From: SUG1106 sp051883095 | Lineage (GTDB): Bacteria > Bacillota > Clostridia > Peptostreptococcales > Anaerovoracaceae | Direction: 5' to 3' | Assembly (NCBI GenBank): GCA_051883095.1 | Contig: JBJETB010000007.1 | Coordinates: 24,911-88,910, forward strand | DNA length: 64,000 nucleotides | Shown here: positions 17,118 through 26,342 of the stretch, one piece after another | How the letters are laid out: each line of letters begins with the position of its first letter | Position numbering within the stretch: position 1 is the first letter of the stretch | Program-made: the position numbers and the translations under genes | The notes under the pieces: model-generated | Databases searched by the model: none | The model's input: the letters and a program-made list of their open reading frames with translations, nothing else | What the model was told of the DNA's origin: nothing

Positions 17118-18302
17118 TTATTCCGGTATGATATTTACTATTTCCTGAGACTTGACTGCCGCTTCCACCAGAGCTTCCACGTCCAGCCTGCTTTCCGATT
17201 CCAGAATTCTCTCCAGCTTCGGCTTGGTGGTCGGATGCTTAGGCAGGAATACGGTACAGCAGTCCTCGTAAGGAAGGATTGAAGTTTCAAAGGTCCCGAT
17301 TTCCTGTGCCTTTTCCATAATATCCACCTTGTCCATGGCAATAAGTGGACGCATTACAGGCAGCGACACGCTTGCATCGGTCACCACAAGAGCCTCTGCA
17401 GTCTGGCTGGCCACCTGACCCAGATTTTCACCGGTGATAAGCATCATGCACCCGGTGTCCTTTGCTATTTTTTCTGCAATTCGCATCATGAAGCGTCGAA
17501 CCAGAATGGTGGTCTCTTCCTCAGGACAATTTGTAACAATCTGTTCCTGTATAGGCAGAAGATTGATTACATGCATCTTGAAGCGTCCGCAGTAGGAGGC
17601 CACTATACGTGCAAGATCTTCCACCTTTTCCTGCGCTCTCTGGCTGGTGTACGGGTAAGAATGAAAATGCACAGCCTCGATAAGCATGCCGCGCTTTGCC
17701 ATCATCCATGTGGCTACGGGGCTGTCGATACCTCCGGAAAGCAGTGTAAGTCCCTTGCCGTTGGTTCCCAGAGGCAGTCCGCCGAAGCCCGGAATCTTTC
17801 CCTCGTATATATATGTGCGGTCGCTTCTCACGTCCACGTGAAGGAGCACATCAGGGTTGTGCACGTCCACTTTGAGCACCTTGCAGCCTACCAGCACTTT
17901 GGCGCCGATGATTCTGCCGATTTCAGGAGACTTCACCGGGAAAGTCTTATCTGCACGTTTGCCTTCAACCTTGAAGGTATTGATGCCTCTTTCTTCAATA
18001 AGGTTCATCATATACCTTACAGCTTCGTCGCCGATGGCGTTGAGTTCAGATGGTGCCTCTACCGCCTTGCTGATGGAAGCCACTCCGAATACCTTGGAGA
18101 TCTCTTTAATGATGGCACCAAGGTCAAGGTCTTTCTCCGCCCTCACGAAAATAAGTCCCTCGTGTCTTCTCACATCCACGCCGGAAAACGACTTCAGGTT
18201 CTGCTTGATTCTGTCTACCAGCATTCTTTCGAAATATGGCTTGTTCATGCCTTTAAGGGCCACTTCGCCGCAACGTACGATTAAAATATTCTGTTCATTC
18301 AT
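17118..18302 (-). CDS. thiI: tRNA 4-thiouridine synthetase
   Basis: 394 residues. N-terminal ferredoxin-like/THUMP domain, then the PP-loop AANH domain with LLSGGIDSPVATWMMAKRG. ThiI adenylates U8 of tRNA and transfers sulfur from a cysteine desulfurase persulfide. The C-terminal rhodanese domain of the E. coli enzyme is absent, as is common in Firmicutes. A candidate acceptor Cys pair occurs at YEDCCTVFLP. The neighbouring cysteine desulfurase at 18702 is the likely sulfur donor; in many Firmicutes the two genes are adjacent, here separated by a 0.4-kb palindrome array. Confidence 0.95.
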   Translation of the reverse strand: MNEQNILIVRCGEVALKGMNKPYFERMLVDRIKQNLKSFSGVDVRRHEGLIFVRAEKDLDLGAIIKEISKVFGVASISKAVEAPSELNAIGDEAVRYMMNLIEERGINTFKVEGKRADKTFPVKSPEIGRIIGAKVLVGCKVLKVDVHNPDVLLHVDVRSDRTYIYEGKIPGFGGLPLGTNGKGLTLLSGGIDSPVATWMMAKRGMLIEAVHFHSYPYTSQRAQEKVEDLARIVASYCGRFKMHVINLLPIQEQIVTNCPEEETTILVRRFMMRIAEKIAKDTGCMMLITGENLGQVASQTAEALVVTDASVSLPVMRPLIAMDKVDIMEKAQEIGTFETSILPYEDCCTVFLPKHPTTKPKLERILESESRLDVEALVEAAVKSQEIVNIIPE

Positions 18303-18408
18303 TTTTTACTCCTCACTCCGGCAAAAGGGTTGGTGCCGGCTAAAAATTAAATAGCGATTATATAGTGTTTTGAAATATATACGTTTATTTCCGCACAATC
18401 TGTTTCAG

Positions 18409-18667
18409 AATGTTGTATAATATGGCCCAAAAACAGTATTTTTACAACATTGCACCCGCATTGAGCCTTGAATCAGATTTGAAGAGCCATGAATGTTGTA
18501 AAATTTTTTAGATTTTCGGAAGTCTTACAACGTAAAAGAAAAATACGTTGTAAAATAACTCGAACCTCTGATTTTTTACAACATTACGACCATGACAAGG
18601 TCTCCAAAAGATTTGAACAAGGCGTGATGTTGTAAAAATAGCAGTTCATTTGATTTTTTTACAACAT
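18409..18667. repeat. Array of alternating ATGTTGTAAAA palindromes
   Basis: Eight copies of a 10-14-bp motif alternate in orientation: AATGTTGTATAA (18409), TTTTTACAACATT (18439), AATGTTGTAAAA (18492), TTACAACGTA (18525), TACGTTGTAA (18544), TTTTTTACAACAT (18572), ATGTTGTAAAAA (18627) and TTTTTTTACAACAT (18654). Adjacent copies can pair as hairpins. The central pair carries a matched change to ACGT in both arms. The two long units share an internal GATTTGAA at the same place. It fills most of the 399-bp gap between the desulfurase and thiI genes. No open frame is supported. Confidence 0.85.
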
Positions 18668-18701
18668 CCATCTTTTAATATTTACTATCTAAAAAAATGT
18701 G

Positions 18702-19880
18702 CTATCTGAAGCTGCCCAGTTTTCTGAACCGTGTTACAGCTTGTTTTACTTTATCAAGTACATAGTCCATTTCATCTATGGTGTTGAACTCACTGAAGCT
18801 GAAGCGGATGGCGCTTTCAATCTCCTTGTCCTTAAGCCCCATGGCGGTGAGCACATGACTCTGCCCCTTCTTGTTGGAAGAGCATGCGGAACCGGTAGAC
18901 ACGAATATGCCGTCCTGCTCAAGAGTGTGAAGAATCACCTCTCCACGTGTTCCCATAAAAGAAACGTTAAGCACCGACGGGCAGCATGTTCCGTCCTCAG
19001 GGCTGTTTACAACTACGTCGGGAATTTCTCTCTTGATGCCCTCAAGAAGATAGTTTCTTGCTGCAGCCATGGCTGCCGTCCTCTCGGCAAATGATTCTGA
19101 TGCCATCTTGGCAGCCAGACCGAAACCGATGATGCCTGGAGTGTTTTCCGTTCCTGATCGCATATGACGCTCCTGGCCGCCGCCAACCATAAAAGGCTCG
19201 ATGCTGATGCCCTTTCTTACATACATAACGCCTATTCCTTTAGGACCGTGTATCTTGTGGCCGCTGGCGGATATGAAGTCCACACCCTGCCATTCCTTTT
19301 TTACACTTACAGGGATTTTACCAAGAGCCTGGACGGCATCGCTGTGAAGCCATATCTTAGTGCCGTGGGCCTTGTTGTATTCATCCTTCATGCGGGCGAT
19401 TTCTCCGATGGGCATTATGGTACCTGCCTCGTTGTTTACTCCCATGACTGAAACCAGAATTGTGTCTTCTGTTAATGCAGCTTCAAGCTGCTCCATGTCA
19501 AGGTGACAGTGTCTGTCGACTCCTATATATTCAACTTCAAAGCCTGCCTGCTCCAGTCTCCTGGCTGGCTCCAGCACTGCCGGATGCTCCACTGCAGACA
19601 CGATAATCTTACGTCCCGTACGTTTTCTAGACGCTGCTGCACCGGACAGAACCGTATTATCCGACTCTGTCCCGCCGGAGGTAAAATATATTTCATCCTC
19701 GGCTGCACCAAATGCCGCACCAAGGGACTTTCTTGCCTCACGTACCTTTTTTTCTGCGTCAACTCCCAGACTGTGCAGCGACGAAGGATTTCCGTAAGTC
19801 TCTCTCATAGCCTCCGCCATGGCGTCTGTCACCTGATCGTACTGTCTGGTAGTAGCGCTGTTATCTAAATAAACCAACAT
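18702..19880 (-). CDS. Cysteine desulfurase (NifS/IscS family)
   Basis: About 392 residues, PLP enzyme of aminotransferase class V. The sequence starts MLVYLDNSATTRQYDQV, the PLP lysine is in ISASGHKIHGPKG, and the persulfide Cys is in FVSTGSACSSNKKGQ. It removes sulfur from cysteine for delivery to ThiI and other acceptors. Start at 19880 chosen because NifS proteins begin right before LDNSATT; a longer frame to 19976 would add residues unlike the family. The ribosome site is weak (GAGAGGG about 13 nt upstream). No iscR/iscU follows. Confidence 0.93.
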   Translation of the reverse strand: MLVYLDNSATTRQYDQVTDAMAEAMRETYGNPSSLHSLGVDAEKKVREARKSLGAAFGAAEDEIYFTSGGTESDNTVLSGAAASRKRTGRKIIVSAVEHPAVLEPARRLEQAGFEVEYIGVDRHCHLDMEQLEAALTEDTILVSVMGVNNEAGTIMPIGEIARMKDEYNKAHGTKIWLHSDAVQALGKIPVSVKKEWQGVDFISASGHKIHGPKGIGVMYVRKGISIEPFMVGGGQERHMRSGTENTPGIIGFGLAAKMASESFAERTAAMAAARNYLLEGIKREIPDVVVNSPEDGTCCPSVLNVSFMGTRGEVILHTLEQDGIFVSTGSACSSNKKGQSHVLTAMGLKDKEIESAIRFSFSEFNTIDEMDYVLDKVKQAVTRFRKLGSFR

Positions 19881-19935
19881 CTGTTTTTCGTTCCCTCTCC
19901 CGGGATTTCTCCCTGAATTTACTTCTATACACAAA

Positions 19936-19964
19936 GATAAGCAACGAAACGCTCGCTGCTTATC
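19936..19964 (-). terminator. Probable terminator after htpG
   Basis: Hairpin with arms 19936-19945 and 19955-19964 (GATAAGC outer stem). On the minus strand it is followed by TTTGTG, a short T run, about 50 nt after the htpG stop. Confidence 0.45.
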
Positions 19965-20010
19965 ACATTCTATCACATTATTGAATTTCTTTCCACATGA
20001 AATTTCAGTC

Positions 20011-21912
20011 CTACATCAGCTCGCAGATGAGATCCGAGAACTCTGCAGGATTGTCCACAGACATGCCTGCAATGAGGCGGGCCTGAGCATAGAGAAGTTT
20101 GGCATATTTCCCGAGCTTTTCATCATCGCCTGATGCGGCAATTTCGCGGAGTCTTCCGGCCACAGGATGCTGTTCATTGATTTCCAGAACCAGCTCGGCC
20201 TTGACCTTTTCGTCCATAGGCATTGCGTTGAGGGTCTTTTCCATTTCCAGAGAAAGAGCTCCTTCTGATGTGAGGCATACAGGATGGTTCTTAAGCTTGT
20301 TGGTGAATCTTACTCCGGCCAGTCCTGCATCGATGGCATCTCTCATTTTTGAAAGCATATCGGCTGATTCATCGTTGACCTTTTTAAGAGCCTCTTTTTC
20401 TTCCTCTGAAGAAATATCAAAGCTGTCGCCGCAGATGTTTACAAAGGTCTTTCCATCGTACTGACCCAGCATCTGCAGAGCAAACTCGTCAACCTGATCT
20501 GTCATGTACAGCACTTCAAAGCCTTTTTCCTTGACCATATCTGTCTGAGGCAGCATTTTTATCTTATCGATGGTTTCACCACAGGCATAATATATTTTGT
20601 CCTGATCTTCCTTCATACGTCCTACATACTCCTTAAGGGTTACCATGTCCTCTTCGGATGATGAATAGTAAATCAGCAGATCCTGCAGTACGTCTTTATG
20701 CAGTCCGTACTCGTTGTATATGCCGTACTTGAGCTGAACACCGAATTCTTTGAAGAATTCCTTGTAGCCTTCTCTGTCATCAGCCAGCATTTTGGCCAGC
20801 TCGTTTTTGATGTTTCTCTCAATGTTCTTGGCTATAAGCTTCAGCTGACGGTCGTGCTGCAGTATTTCTCTGGAAATATTCAGAGAAAGATCGGCACTGT
20901 CCACAAGGCCTTTAACGAAACTGAAATAGTCAGGAACGAGATCAGGACATTTTTCCATGATCATTACCCCGTTGGAATAAAGGGCCAGTCCCTTTTCGAA
21001 GTCCTTGGTATAGTAATCGTAGGAAGGCTTCTTAGGTATGAACATGAGGGCCGTGTATGAAACTACACCGTCTGCACTGGTATGGATAACTCTGGCCGGT
21101 TCATTAAAGTCATAGAATTTTTCGTGATAGTAGCTGTTATAGTCTTCCTCTGTCAGCTCGGATTTATTCTTTTTCCAGATAGGAACCATGCTGTTTATCA
21201 CATGTTCCTCATTTTCATACACGAATTCCGGCTCGGCATCTTCAGGTGCATCCTCGGCCTTAGGAAGTTCTTTTCTCACCTGCTCCTCCATCTTGATCGG
21301 ATAGGAGATATAGTCTGAATATTTCTTTATAAGATGCTTGATCTGATAGCTTTCGAGGAATTTATCATAATCCTCTTCTTCAGTATTGTCCTTGATATGT
21401 AAAGTAATAACTGTGCCGTTTCCTTCTTTCTCACAAGGCTCTACAGTGTATCCGTCGGCTCCTTCGGAAATCCAGCAGAAGGCTTCATCACTTCCGTAGG
21501 CTCTGGTTTTTACTTCAACTCTGTCGCTGACCATGAAGGCTGAATAGAAGCCTACACCAAACTGACCTATTATATCAATATCCTCTTTTGCCTCATTGTT
21601 CTTTTTAAAATCAAGAGAACCGCTTTTTGCGATGGTTCCCAGATTGTTTTCCAGCTCATCACGGGTCATGCCGATACCGTTATCTTCAATTACAAGGGTT
21701 CTGGCTTCCTTATCTGCAGATAACTTTATGCAGTAATCGTCTCTGGAAAGCCCTGCGATATTTTCTTCAAGCTGCTTGTAATACAGCTTGTCGATGGCAT
21801 CGCTGGCATTGGAAATCAGCTCTCTAAGGAAAATTTCCTTATGGGTGTAGATTGAATTGATCATCATGTCCAGAAGCTTCCTGGACTCAGCTTTGAATTG
21901 TTTCTTCTTCAT
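20011..21912 (-). CDS. htpG: Chaperone protein HtpG (Hsp90)
   Basis: 633 residues, normal length. N-terminal GHKL ATPase domain: FLRELISNASDAIDKLYY, VIEDNGIGMTRDEL, IGQFGVGFYSAFMVSD. Middle domain contains the catalytic-arginine loop region NISREILQHDRQLKLI; C-terminal dimerisation domain follows. Cytosolic ATP-dependent chaperone. Its promoter carries a perfect CIRCE operator, so HrcA-controlled heat-shock regulation is expected. In Bacillus subtilis htpG is not in the HrcA class, making this arrangement notable. RBS AAGGGATG. Confidence 0.97.
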   Translation of the reverse strand: MKKKQFKAESRKLLDMMINSIYTHKEIFLRELISNASDAIDKLYYKQLEENIAGLSRDDYCIKLSADKEARTLVIEDNGIGMTRDELENNLGTIAKSGSLDFKKNNEAKEDIDIIGQFGVGFYSAFMVSDRVEVKTRAYGSDEAFCWISEGADGYTVEPCEKEGNGTVITLHIKDNTEEEDYDKFLESYQIKHLIKKYSDYISYPIKMEEQVRKELPKAEDAPEDAEPEFVYENEEHVINSMVPIWKKNKSELTEEDYNSYYHEKFYDFNEPARVIHTSADGVVSYTALMFIPKKPSYDYYTKDFEKGLALYSNGVMIMEKCPDLVPDYFSFVKGLVDSADLSLNISREILQHDRQLKLIAKNIERNIKNELAKMLADDREGYKEFFKEFGVQLKYGIYNEYGLHKDVLQDLLIYYSSSEEDMVTLKEYVGRMKEDQDKIYYACGETIDKIKMLPQTDMVKEKGFEVLYMTDQVDEFALQMLGQYDGKTFVNICGDSFDISSEEEKEALKKVNDESADMLSKMRDAIDAGLAGVRFTNKLKNHPVCLTSEGALSLEMEKTLNAMPMDEKVKAELVLEINEQHPVAGRLREIAASGDDEKLGKYAKLLYAQARLIAGMSVDNPAEFSDLICELM

Positions 21913-21958
21913 AATATTTATTTCATCCCTTCTGACGTTTTATAACTTTTTCGAGTTG

Positions 21959-21985
21959 TTAGCACTCATTGTAATAGAGTGCTAA
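21959..21985. promoter_or_regulatory. CIRCE operator (HrcA binding site)
   Basis: TTAGCACTC, 9-nt spacer, GAGTGCTAA: a perfect match to the CIRCE consensus, placed just downstream of the htpG promoter and 47 bp before the htpG start codon. Confidence 0.95.
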
Positions 21986-21997
21986 CCGATGATTATA

Positions 21998-22026
21998 AAT
22001 ATACGCCCCTGATATGACAAAGTCAA
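21998..22026 (-). promoter_or_regulatory. Sigma-A promoter of htpG
   Basis: On the minus strand TTGACT, 17-bp spacer, TATATT. The predicted start site falls at the edge of the CIRCE operator, the usual geometry for HrcA repression. Confidence 0.85.
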
Positions 22027-22051
22027 GAGGCGCATGAAATATTTCACAATA

Positions 22052-23410
22052 TCAACATATTTCTTCTCTTCCGGTAAATATGTTCATCCATTTTTTGCTG
22101 TAGTATCTGTAGTAACAGAAGAATACCTTTATGAAATCCGCCACAGCCACCAGAGCCATAACCCAGTGCAGAGGCCACTTCAGCAGAAGTACACCGATAT
22201 ATGCCAGCGGTATCTGCAGTCCCACATTAAAGGATACGTCCATGTACATACAGAAAACAGTATCTCCCCCGGCCCTGAGTATGGCACAGATAGTCATATA
22301 TGCCAGCATCTTTGGTGTCATGGCTATAGCATATACCAGAAGAACCTTCATAAGCATTTCTGTGGTCTCCGGGCTGAAGTCATATATCATGGCAATAGGT
22401 GTACGAGCCAGTATAATCACAACGGTCATTATTACGTTGAGTATCCACGTTACCCGGAGAACCTTCCGGCTGTATTCAAAAGCAGTGCTCTTTTTTCCTT
22501 GGCCCAGCACTTCACCTATGAGAACCGATGAGGCATTCCCCAACCCGAAGTATACCGTCTGGAAAAAGTCCGTAACCGTGACCGCAATCTGTGATATTGC
22601 CAGTGCCGACGCGCTTATCCTGCCGTAGGCGGCAAATATAGCTGATACGGAAACTGCCCATAGTCCCTCCGTTACTATTACAGGAATCGCCGTCTTCATC
22701 ACATTTTCAAAAAGAGTCCGTGAATAGGAAAACAGCTGACTTGGTGTCGCCTTCAGAGGATGCTCCTTTCTCAGGTATATGCACAGGTGCATGGCAATGC
22801 ACTCAAGTATTCTCGCCGTGAGTGTTGCAATTGCAGCGCCTGTAACTCCCAGTTCAGAAAATCCGAAATGGCCGTATATAAGGATATAATTGAGAACTAT
22901 GTTCAGAGCGATGGCACAGGCGTTGATTATTGTGGGATACTTCAAATCCTGAATCGCTCTTGAGTTGTAGGATATGACAAAGGTCATACCCGAAAACACA
23001 TACGAAAAGCATGCAATTTTAAGGTATCGGGTTCCCAGAACGATCACTTCCGCGTTGTCCGAAAACAGCTCTATAAAAAAAGGAGCCGCAAAAAATACTA
23101 CGGCAATAGCCGGTACAGACAGCACCATACACATAGTGTAGTCGATTCCTACAATTTTTCTCAGGCTTGCCAGATCTCTTATTCCCCAGTACTGAACAGC
23201 GTGAACAGCCGCACCGCTGAATATGCCAAAAATCACTACCCCCAATATGAAATAAACCTGGTTGGCCGCGCCCACTGCCGCAAGCGCGTTTTCCGAAACC
23301 TTTCCCACCATGATGGTATCTGCCAGATTCAGAGTCACGGATATTACCTGCTGGATTACCATGGGTATTCCCGTCACCGTAAGCCTGCGGTAAAAATTAT
23401 CTTGTTCCAT
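22052..23410 (-). CDS. MATE-family efflux transporter
   Basis: About 452 residues with about 12 membrane segments in two homologous halves. The first half has GIPMVIQQVISVTLNLADTIMVGKVSENALAAVG, typical of MATE (MatE Pfam) pumps; the second half carries a related block. MATE pumps export drugs or metabolites using a Na+ or H+ gradient. Start at 23410: AAAGGA precedes the ATG and the next codons fit the family N terminus; the ATG at 23443 adds 11 residues without support. The substrate is unknown. It follows ribonuclease Y but is separated by a terminator. Confidence 0.92.
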   Translation of the reverse strand: MEQDNFYRRLTVTGIPMVIQQVISVTLNLADTIMVGKVSENALAAVGAANQVYFILGVVIFGIFSGAAVHAVQYWGIRDLASLRKIVGIDYTMCMVLSVPAIAVVFFAAPFFIELFSDNAEVIVLGTRYLKIACFSYVFSGMTFVISYNSRAIQDLKYPTIINACAIALNIVLNYILIYGHFGFSELGVTGAAIATLTARILECIAMHLCIYLRKEHPLKATPSQLFSYSRTLFENVMKTAIPVIVTEGLWAVSVSAIFAAYGRISASALAISQIAVTVTDFFQTVYFGLGNASSVLIGEVLGQGKKSTAFEYSRKVLRVTWILNVIMTVVIILARTPIAMIYDFSPETTEMLMKVLLVYAIAMTPKMLAYMTICAILRAGGDTVFCMYMDVSFNVGLQIPLAYIGVLLLKWPLHWVMALVAVADFIKVFFCYYRYYSKKWMNIFTGREEIC

Positions 23411-23440
23411 TTTTCCTTTCCCCCAAAGGCTAAAATAATT

Positions 23441-23476
23441 CAAAAGAACCGGGGGCAGATTGTCCTACCCCCGGGC
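23441..23476 (-). terminator. Intrinsic terminator of rny
   Basis: On the minus strand CCGGGGG, 12-nt loop, CCCCCGG, then TTCTTTT. Arms at 23449-23455 and 23468-23474, just after the rny stop at 23502. Confidence 0.9.
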
Positions 23477-23501
23477 TTGTCTTCAACGATTACAAACGCC
23501 G

Positions 23502-25037
23502 TTATTTAGCGTAATCAATTGCTCTTGTCTCTCTCACAACGTTGACCTTTATCTGTCCCGGATACTCAAGCTCAGACTCGATCTTCTTGGAGATTTCTCT
23601 TGCCAGGAATACGATTTCCTCGTCGTTTACATCCTCCGGCTTGGCTATGATTCTGATCTCTCTGCCTGCCTGGATTGCAAATGATTTTTCAACTCCCGGT
23701 GTGGTATTGGCGATTTCCTCAAGCTTCTCAAGTCTCTTGATGTAAGCATCGAGAGTCTCTCTTCTTGCTCCAGGTCTTGCTGCGCTCAGAGCATCAGCTG
23801 CTGCAATGAGAACGGCTTCCATGCTCTTAGGCTCATAATCGCCGTGGTGAGCTGCCATACCGTTGATAACAGCTTCAGATTCCTTGTATCTTCTCAGTAT
23901 TTCAATACCGATGTCAACGTGAGTTCCTTCAAATTCATGGTCAAGAGCCTTACCGATATCATGAAGAAGACCGGCTCTCTTTGCCAGCTTCACATCCAGT
24001 CCCAGCTCACCGGCCATAAGCCCTGCAAGGTGTGCCACCTCCACTGAGTGTTTGAGCACGTTCTGGCCGTATGAAGTTCTGTATTTGAGTCTTCCCAGTA
24101 TCTTGACAAGCTCAGGATGGATATTGTGAATACCTACCTCGAAAGTTGCCTGCTCGCCTTCCTCCTTTATAATCGCGTTAACTTCCTTTTCAGCCTTTTC
24201 GACCATCTCCTCGATTCTGGCCGGATGAATACGTCCGTCTACGATAAGCTTTTCCAAAGCGATTCTGGCGATTTCCCTTCTTACGGGATCAAAGCCTGAA
24301 AGGATTACCGCCTCCGGTGTGTCATCGATAATGAGGTCAACTCCTGTCAGAGTCTCTATAGCTCTGATGTTTCTTCCTTCACGGCCGATGATTCTTCCCT
24401 TCATTTCGTCGTTAGGCAGGGAAACTACGGAAACAGTACTCTCGGCAACGTGGTCCGCCGCACATCTCTGAATGGCATTGGTTATGATGTACTTTGCCTT
24501 CTTGTCCGCTTCTTCCTTGGCCTTGGACTCGATTTCCTTGATCATGATGGAAGCCTCATGTCTGACTTCCTTTTCGGTGTTGGCTAAAAGTATGGCCTTA
24601 GCCTCGTCCACCGTGTAGCCGGAAATTCTCTCCAGCTCTTCCATCTGGCGCGAAATTGCCGCATCCAGGTCCTTATGTTTATTTATCAAAGACTGTTCTT
24701 TCTGTGTAATGCTTTCTTCTTTTTTCTCGATGTTCTCTATCTTTCTGTCTAAGGATTCCTCCTTCTGAATCATTCTCCTCTCCGAACGCTGTATCTCCTG
24801 TCTTCTCTCTCTCGCATCACGCTCTGCATCGCTCCTGATTCTGTGAGCTTCCTCCTTGGCCTCAAGCAAGGCCTCTTTTTTCATGCTTTCGGATCTATTC
24901 TCTGCGTCAAGTATAAGATTTCTGGCCTTCTGCTCAGCACTTCCTATAGCTTTTTCGCCTACGTTTTTTCGATATATATATCCGATTAACGCGCCTATAA
25001 TAAGCGCAATAATACCAACAATGATCATTTGAATCAT
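23502..25037 (-). CDS. rny: Ribonuclease Y
   Basis: 511 residues. An N-terminal membrane anchor (about residues 2-22), then a long charged coiled coil (about 25-190), a KH domain with MKGRIIGREGRNIRAIE, and an HD hydrolase domain with RAGLLHDIGKALDHE. RNase Y is the membrane-bound endonuclease that starts mRNA decay in Firmicutes. The first ATG is supported by AAAGGAGG 8 nt upstream. Single-gene transcript. Confidence 0.97.
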   Translation of the reverse strand: MIQMIIVGIIALIIGALIGYIYRKNVGEKAIGSAEQKARNLILDAENRSESMKKEALLEAKEEAHRIRSDAERDARERRQEIQRSERRMIQKEESLDRKIENIEKKEESITQKEQSLINKHKDLDAAISRQMEELERISGYTVDEAKAILLANTEKEVRHEASIMIKEIESKAKEEADKKAKYIITNAIQRCAADHVAESTVSVVSLPNDEMKGRIIGREGRNIRAIETLTGVDLIIDDTPEAVILSGFDPVRREIARIALEKLIVDGRIHPARIEEMVEKAEKEVNAIIKEEGEQATFEVGIHNIHPELVKILGRLKYRTSYGQNVLKHSVEVAHLAGLMAGELGLDVKLAKRAGLLHDIGKALDHEFEGTHVDIGIEILRRYKESEAVINGMAAHHGDYEPKSMEAVLIAAADALSAARPGARRETLDAYIKRLEKLEEIANTTPGVEKSFAIQAGREIRIIAKPEDVNDEEIVFLAREISKKIESELEYPGQIKVNVVRETRAIDYAK

Positions 25038-25107
25038 CGAAGCACCTCCTTTTTACTATATTTTTCCTTCAACTGAATTTTCCGTCTATGTTTACACAAA
25101 TTAAATC

Positions 25108-25137
25108 TTGATATATCCATACAATGTATATTATAAT
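25108..25137 (+). promoter_or_regulatory. Sigma-A-type promoter of rodA
   Basis: TTGATA, 18-bp spacer, TATAAT, ending 40 bp before the rodA start. Confidence 0.65.
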
Positions 25138-25177
25138 GTTTAAATGAGCAAAATGTCAAGGTAGAGAAAGGTAAGAA

Positions 25178-26284
25178 ATGAACAAATTTTTTGCGCCTCT
25201 GAAGAGTGCAGACAAAATCATACTTCTGATGGTAGGTCTGCTTGGTATAATCAGTATTCTTATGCTGGAAAGCACCGTCTACGACGGCGGTATAGTTCTG
25301 GCAAGGCCTGTCCTGGTACAGGCAATTTCATATATTCTCGGGTTCTGTATACTTGTGGTGATTCAGCACATCGACTACCGTTATTTCATGGGGCTCGAAA
25401 AGTTCCTGTACATAGCTGCGATAGTCCTTCTGATGCTGGTATATGTGCCGGGACTCGGCAAAGAGCAGTACGGTTCCCGTGCCTGGATAACCCTTGGCTT
25501 CACCACACTTCAGCCTTCGGAATTTGTAAAAATTCTTTTTGTCCTGATAATGGCCGGATATCTGTCTGAACACAGAGATGATATGGCAAAGCTTCTGGGT
25601 GTAGTAAAAGCCGGACTTGTTGCCGTTCCCATAATCCTGGTGGTGCTTAAGGAAGACCTGGGAAGCGCACTGGTGTACATCGTCATGTGGATTTTTATGG
25701 TCTTCTTTGCCGGCATAGACTACAAGATTTTTATAAAATCGGCGCTCATTACACTTGCAGCCATACCTGTGGTCTACAGATTCCTGGACGATTATCAGAA
25801 GGAAAGGATAGAAGCCTTCCTGCATCCTGAGAACCTGAGTCTTTCGGGCAACTATCAGGTATGGCAGTCCAAGGTTGCCATCGGCTCCGGCGGATTCTTC
25901 GGAAAGGGTCTGTTTCACGGCACTCAGAAGAGTCTGGACTTCATACCGGTTCAGCAGTCCGACTTCATATTCTCGGTTGTTGTCGAAGAGCTCGGCTTCA
26001 TCGGCGGCGCCGGAGTGATACTGATCTATGCGTTACTGCTGGTCAGATTCACCAGAATCATACGTGACTGCGTAGACCTGTACGGTGCCCTCATAGTAGT
26101 AGGATTCACAGCCATGTTCCTCTTCCAGGCTTTCGAAAACATTGCCATGACCATGGGCATGATGCCTGTAACCGGCATTACACTGCCGTTCCTCTCTGGA
26201 GGCGGCACATCGGTTATCGCCAGCATGATTTCTGTGGGAGTCATTATCAATGTCGGTGTAAACAGCAAGGCTATCAATTTCTGA
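25178..26284 (+). CDS. rodA: Rod-shape SEDS glycosyltransferase RodA
   Basis: 368 residues, ten membrane segments, SEDS family. Signature regions: SRAWITLGFTTLQPSEFVKI, VLKEDLGSALVY, NYQVWQSKVAIGSGGFFGKG, DFIFSVVVEELGF and the C-terminal TGITLPFLSGGGTSVIASMISVG. The catalytic region contains the extracellular Asp-bearing loop conserved in SEDS polymerases. RodA polymerises lipid II during elongation together with PBP2 (27146-29923). It is on the plus strand, convergent with minD, unlike the usual co-directional mreBCD-pbp2-min-rodA order in clostridia. Confidence 0.95.
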   Translation: MNKFFAPLKSADKIILLMVGLLGIISILMLESTVYDGGIVLARPVLVQAISYILGFCILVVIQHIDYRYFMGLEKFLYIAAIVLLMLVYVPGLGKEQYGSRAWITLGFTTLQPSEFVKILFVLIMAGYLSEHRDDMAKLLGVVKAGLVAVPIILVVLKEDLGSALVYIVMWIFMVFFAGIDYKIFIKSALITLAAIPVVYRFLDDYQKERIEAFLHPENLSLSGNYQVWQSKVAIGSGGFFGKGLFHGTQKSLDFIPVQQSDFIFSVVVEELGFIGGAGVILIYALLLVRFTRIIRDCVDLYGALIVVGFTAMFLFQAFENIAMTMGMMPVTGITLPFLSGGGTSVIASMISVGVIINVGVNSKAINF

Positions 26285-26290
26285 TTAAAA

Positions 26291-26339
26291 AACAACAGCT
26301 GCATGGATTTCTGTTGTCGAAACCATGCAGCATTTTTTG
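26291..26339. terminator. Bidirectional terminator between rodA and minD
   Basis: GCTGCATGG (26298-26306) pairs with CCATGCAGC (26323-26331), followed by ATTTTTTG on the plus strand and by TGTTGTTTTTT on the minus strand. Confidence 0.88.
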
Positions 26340-26342
26340 TCT

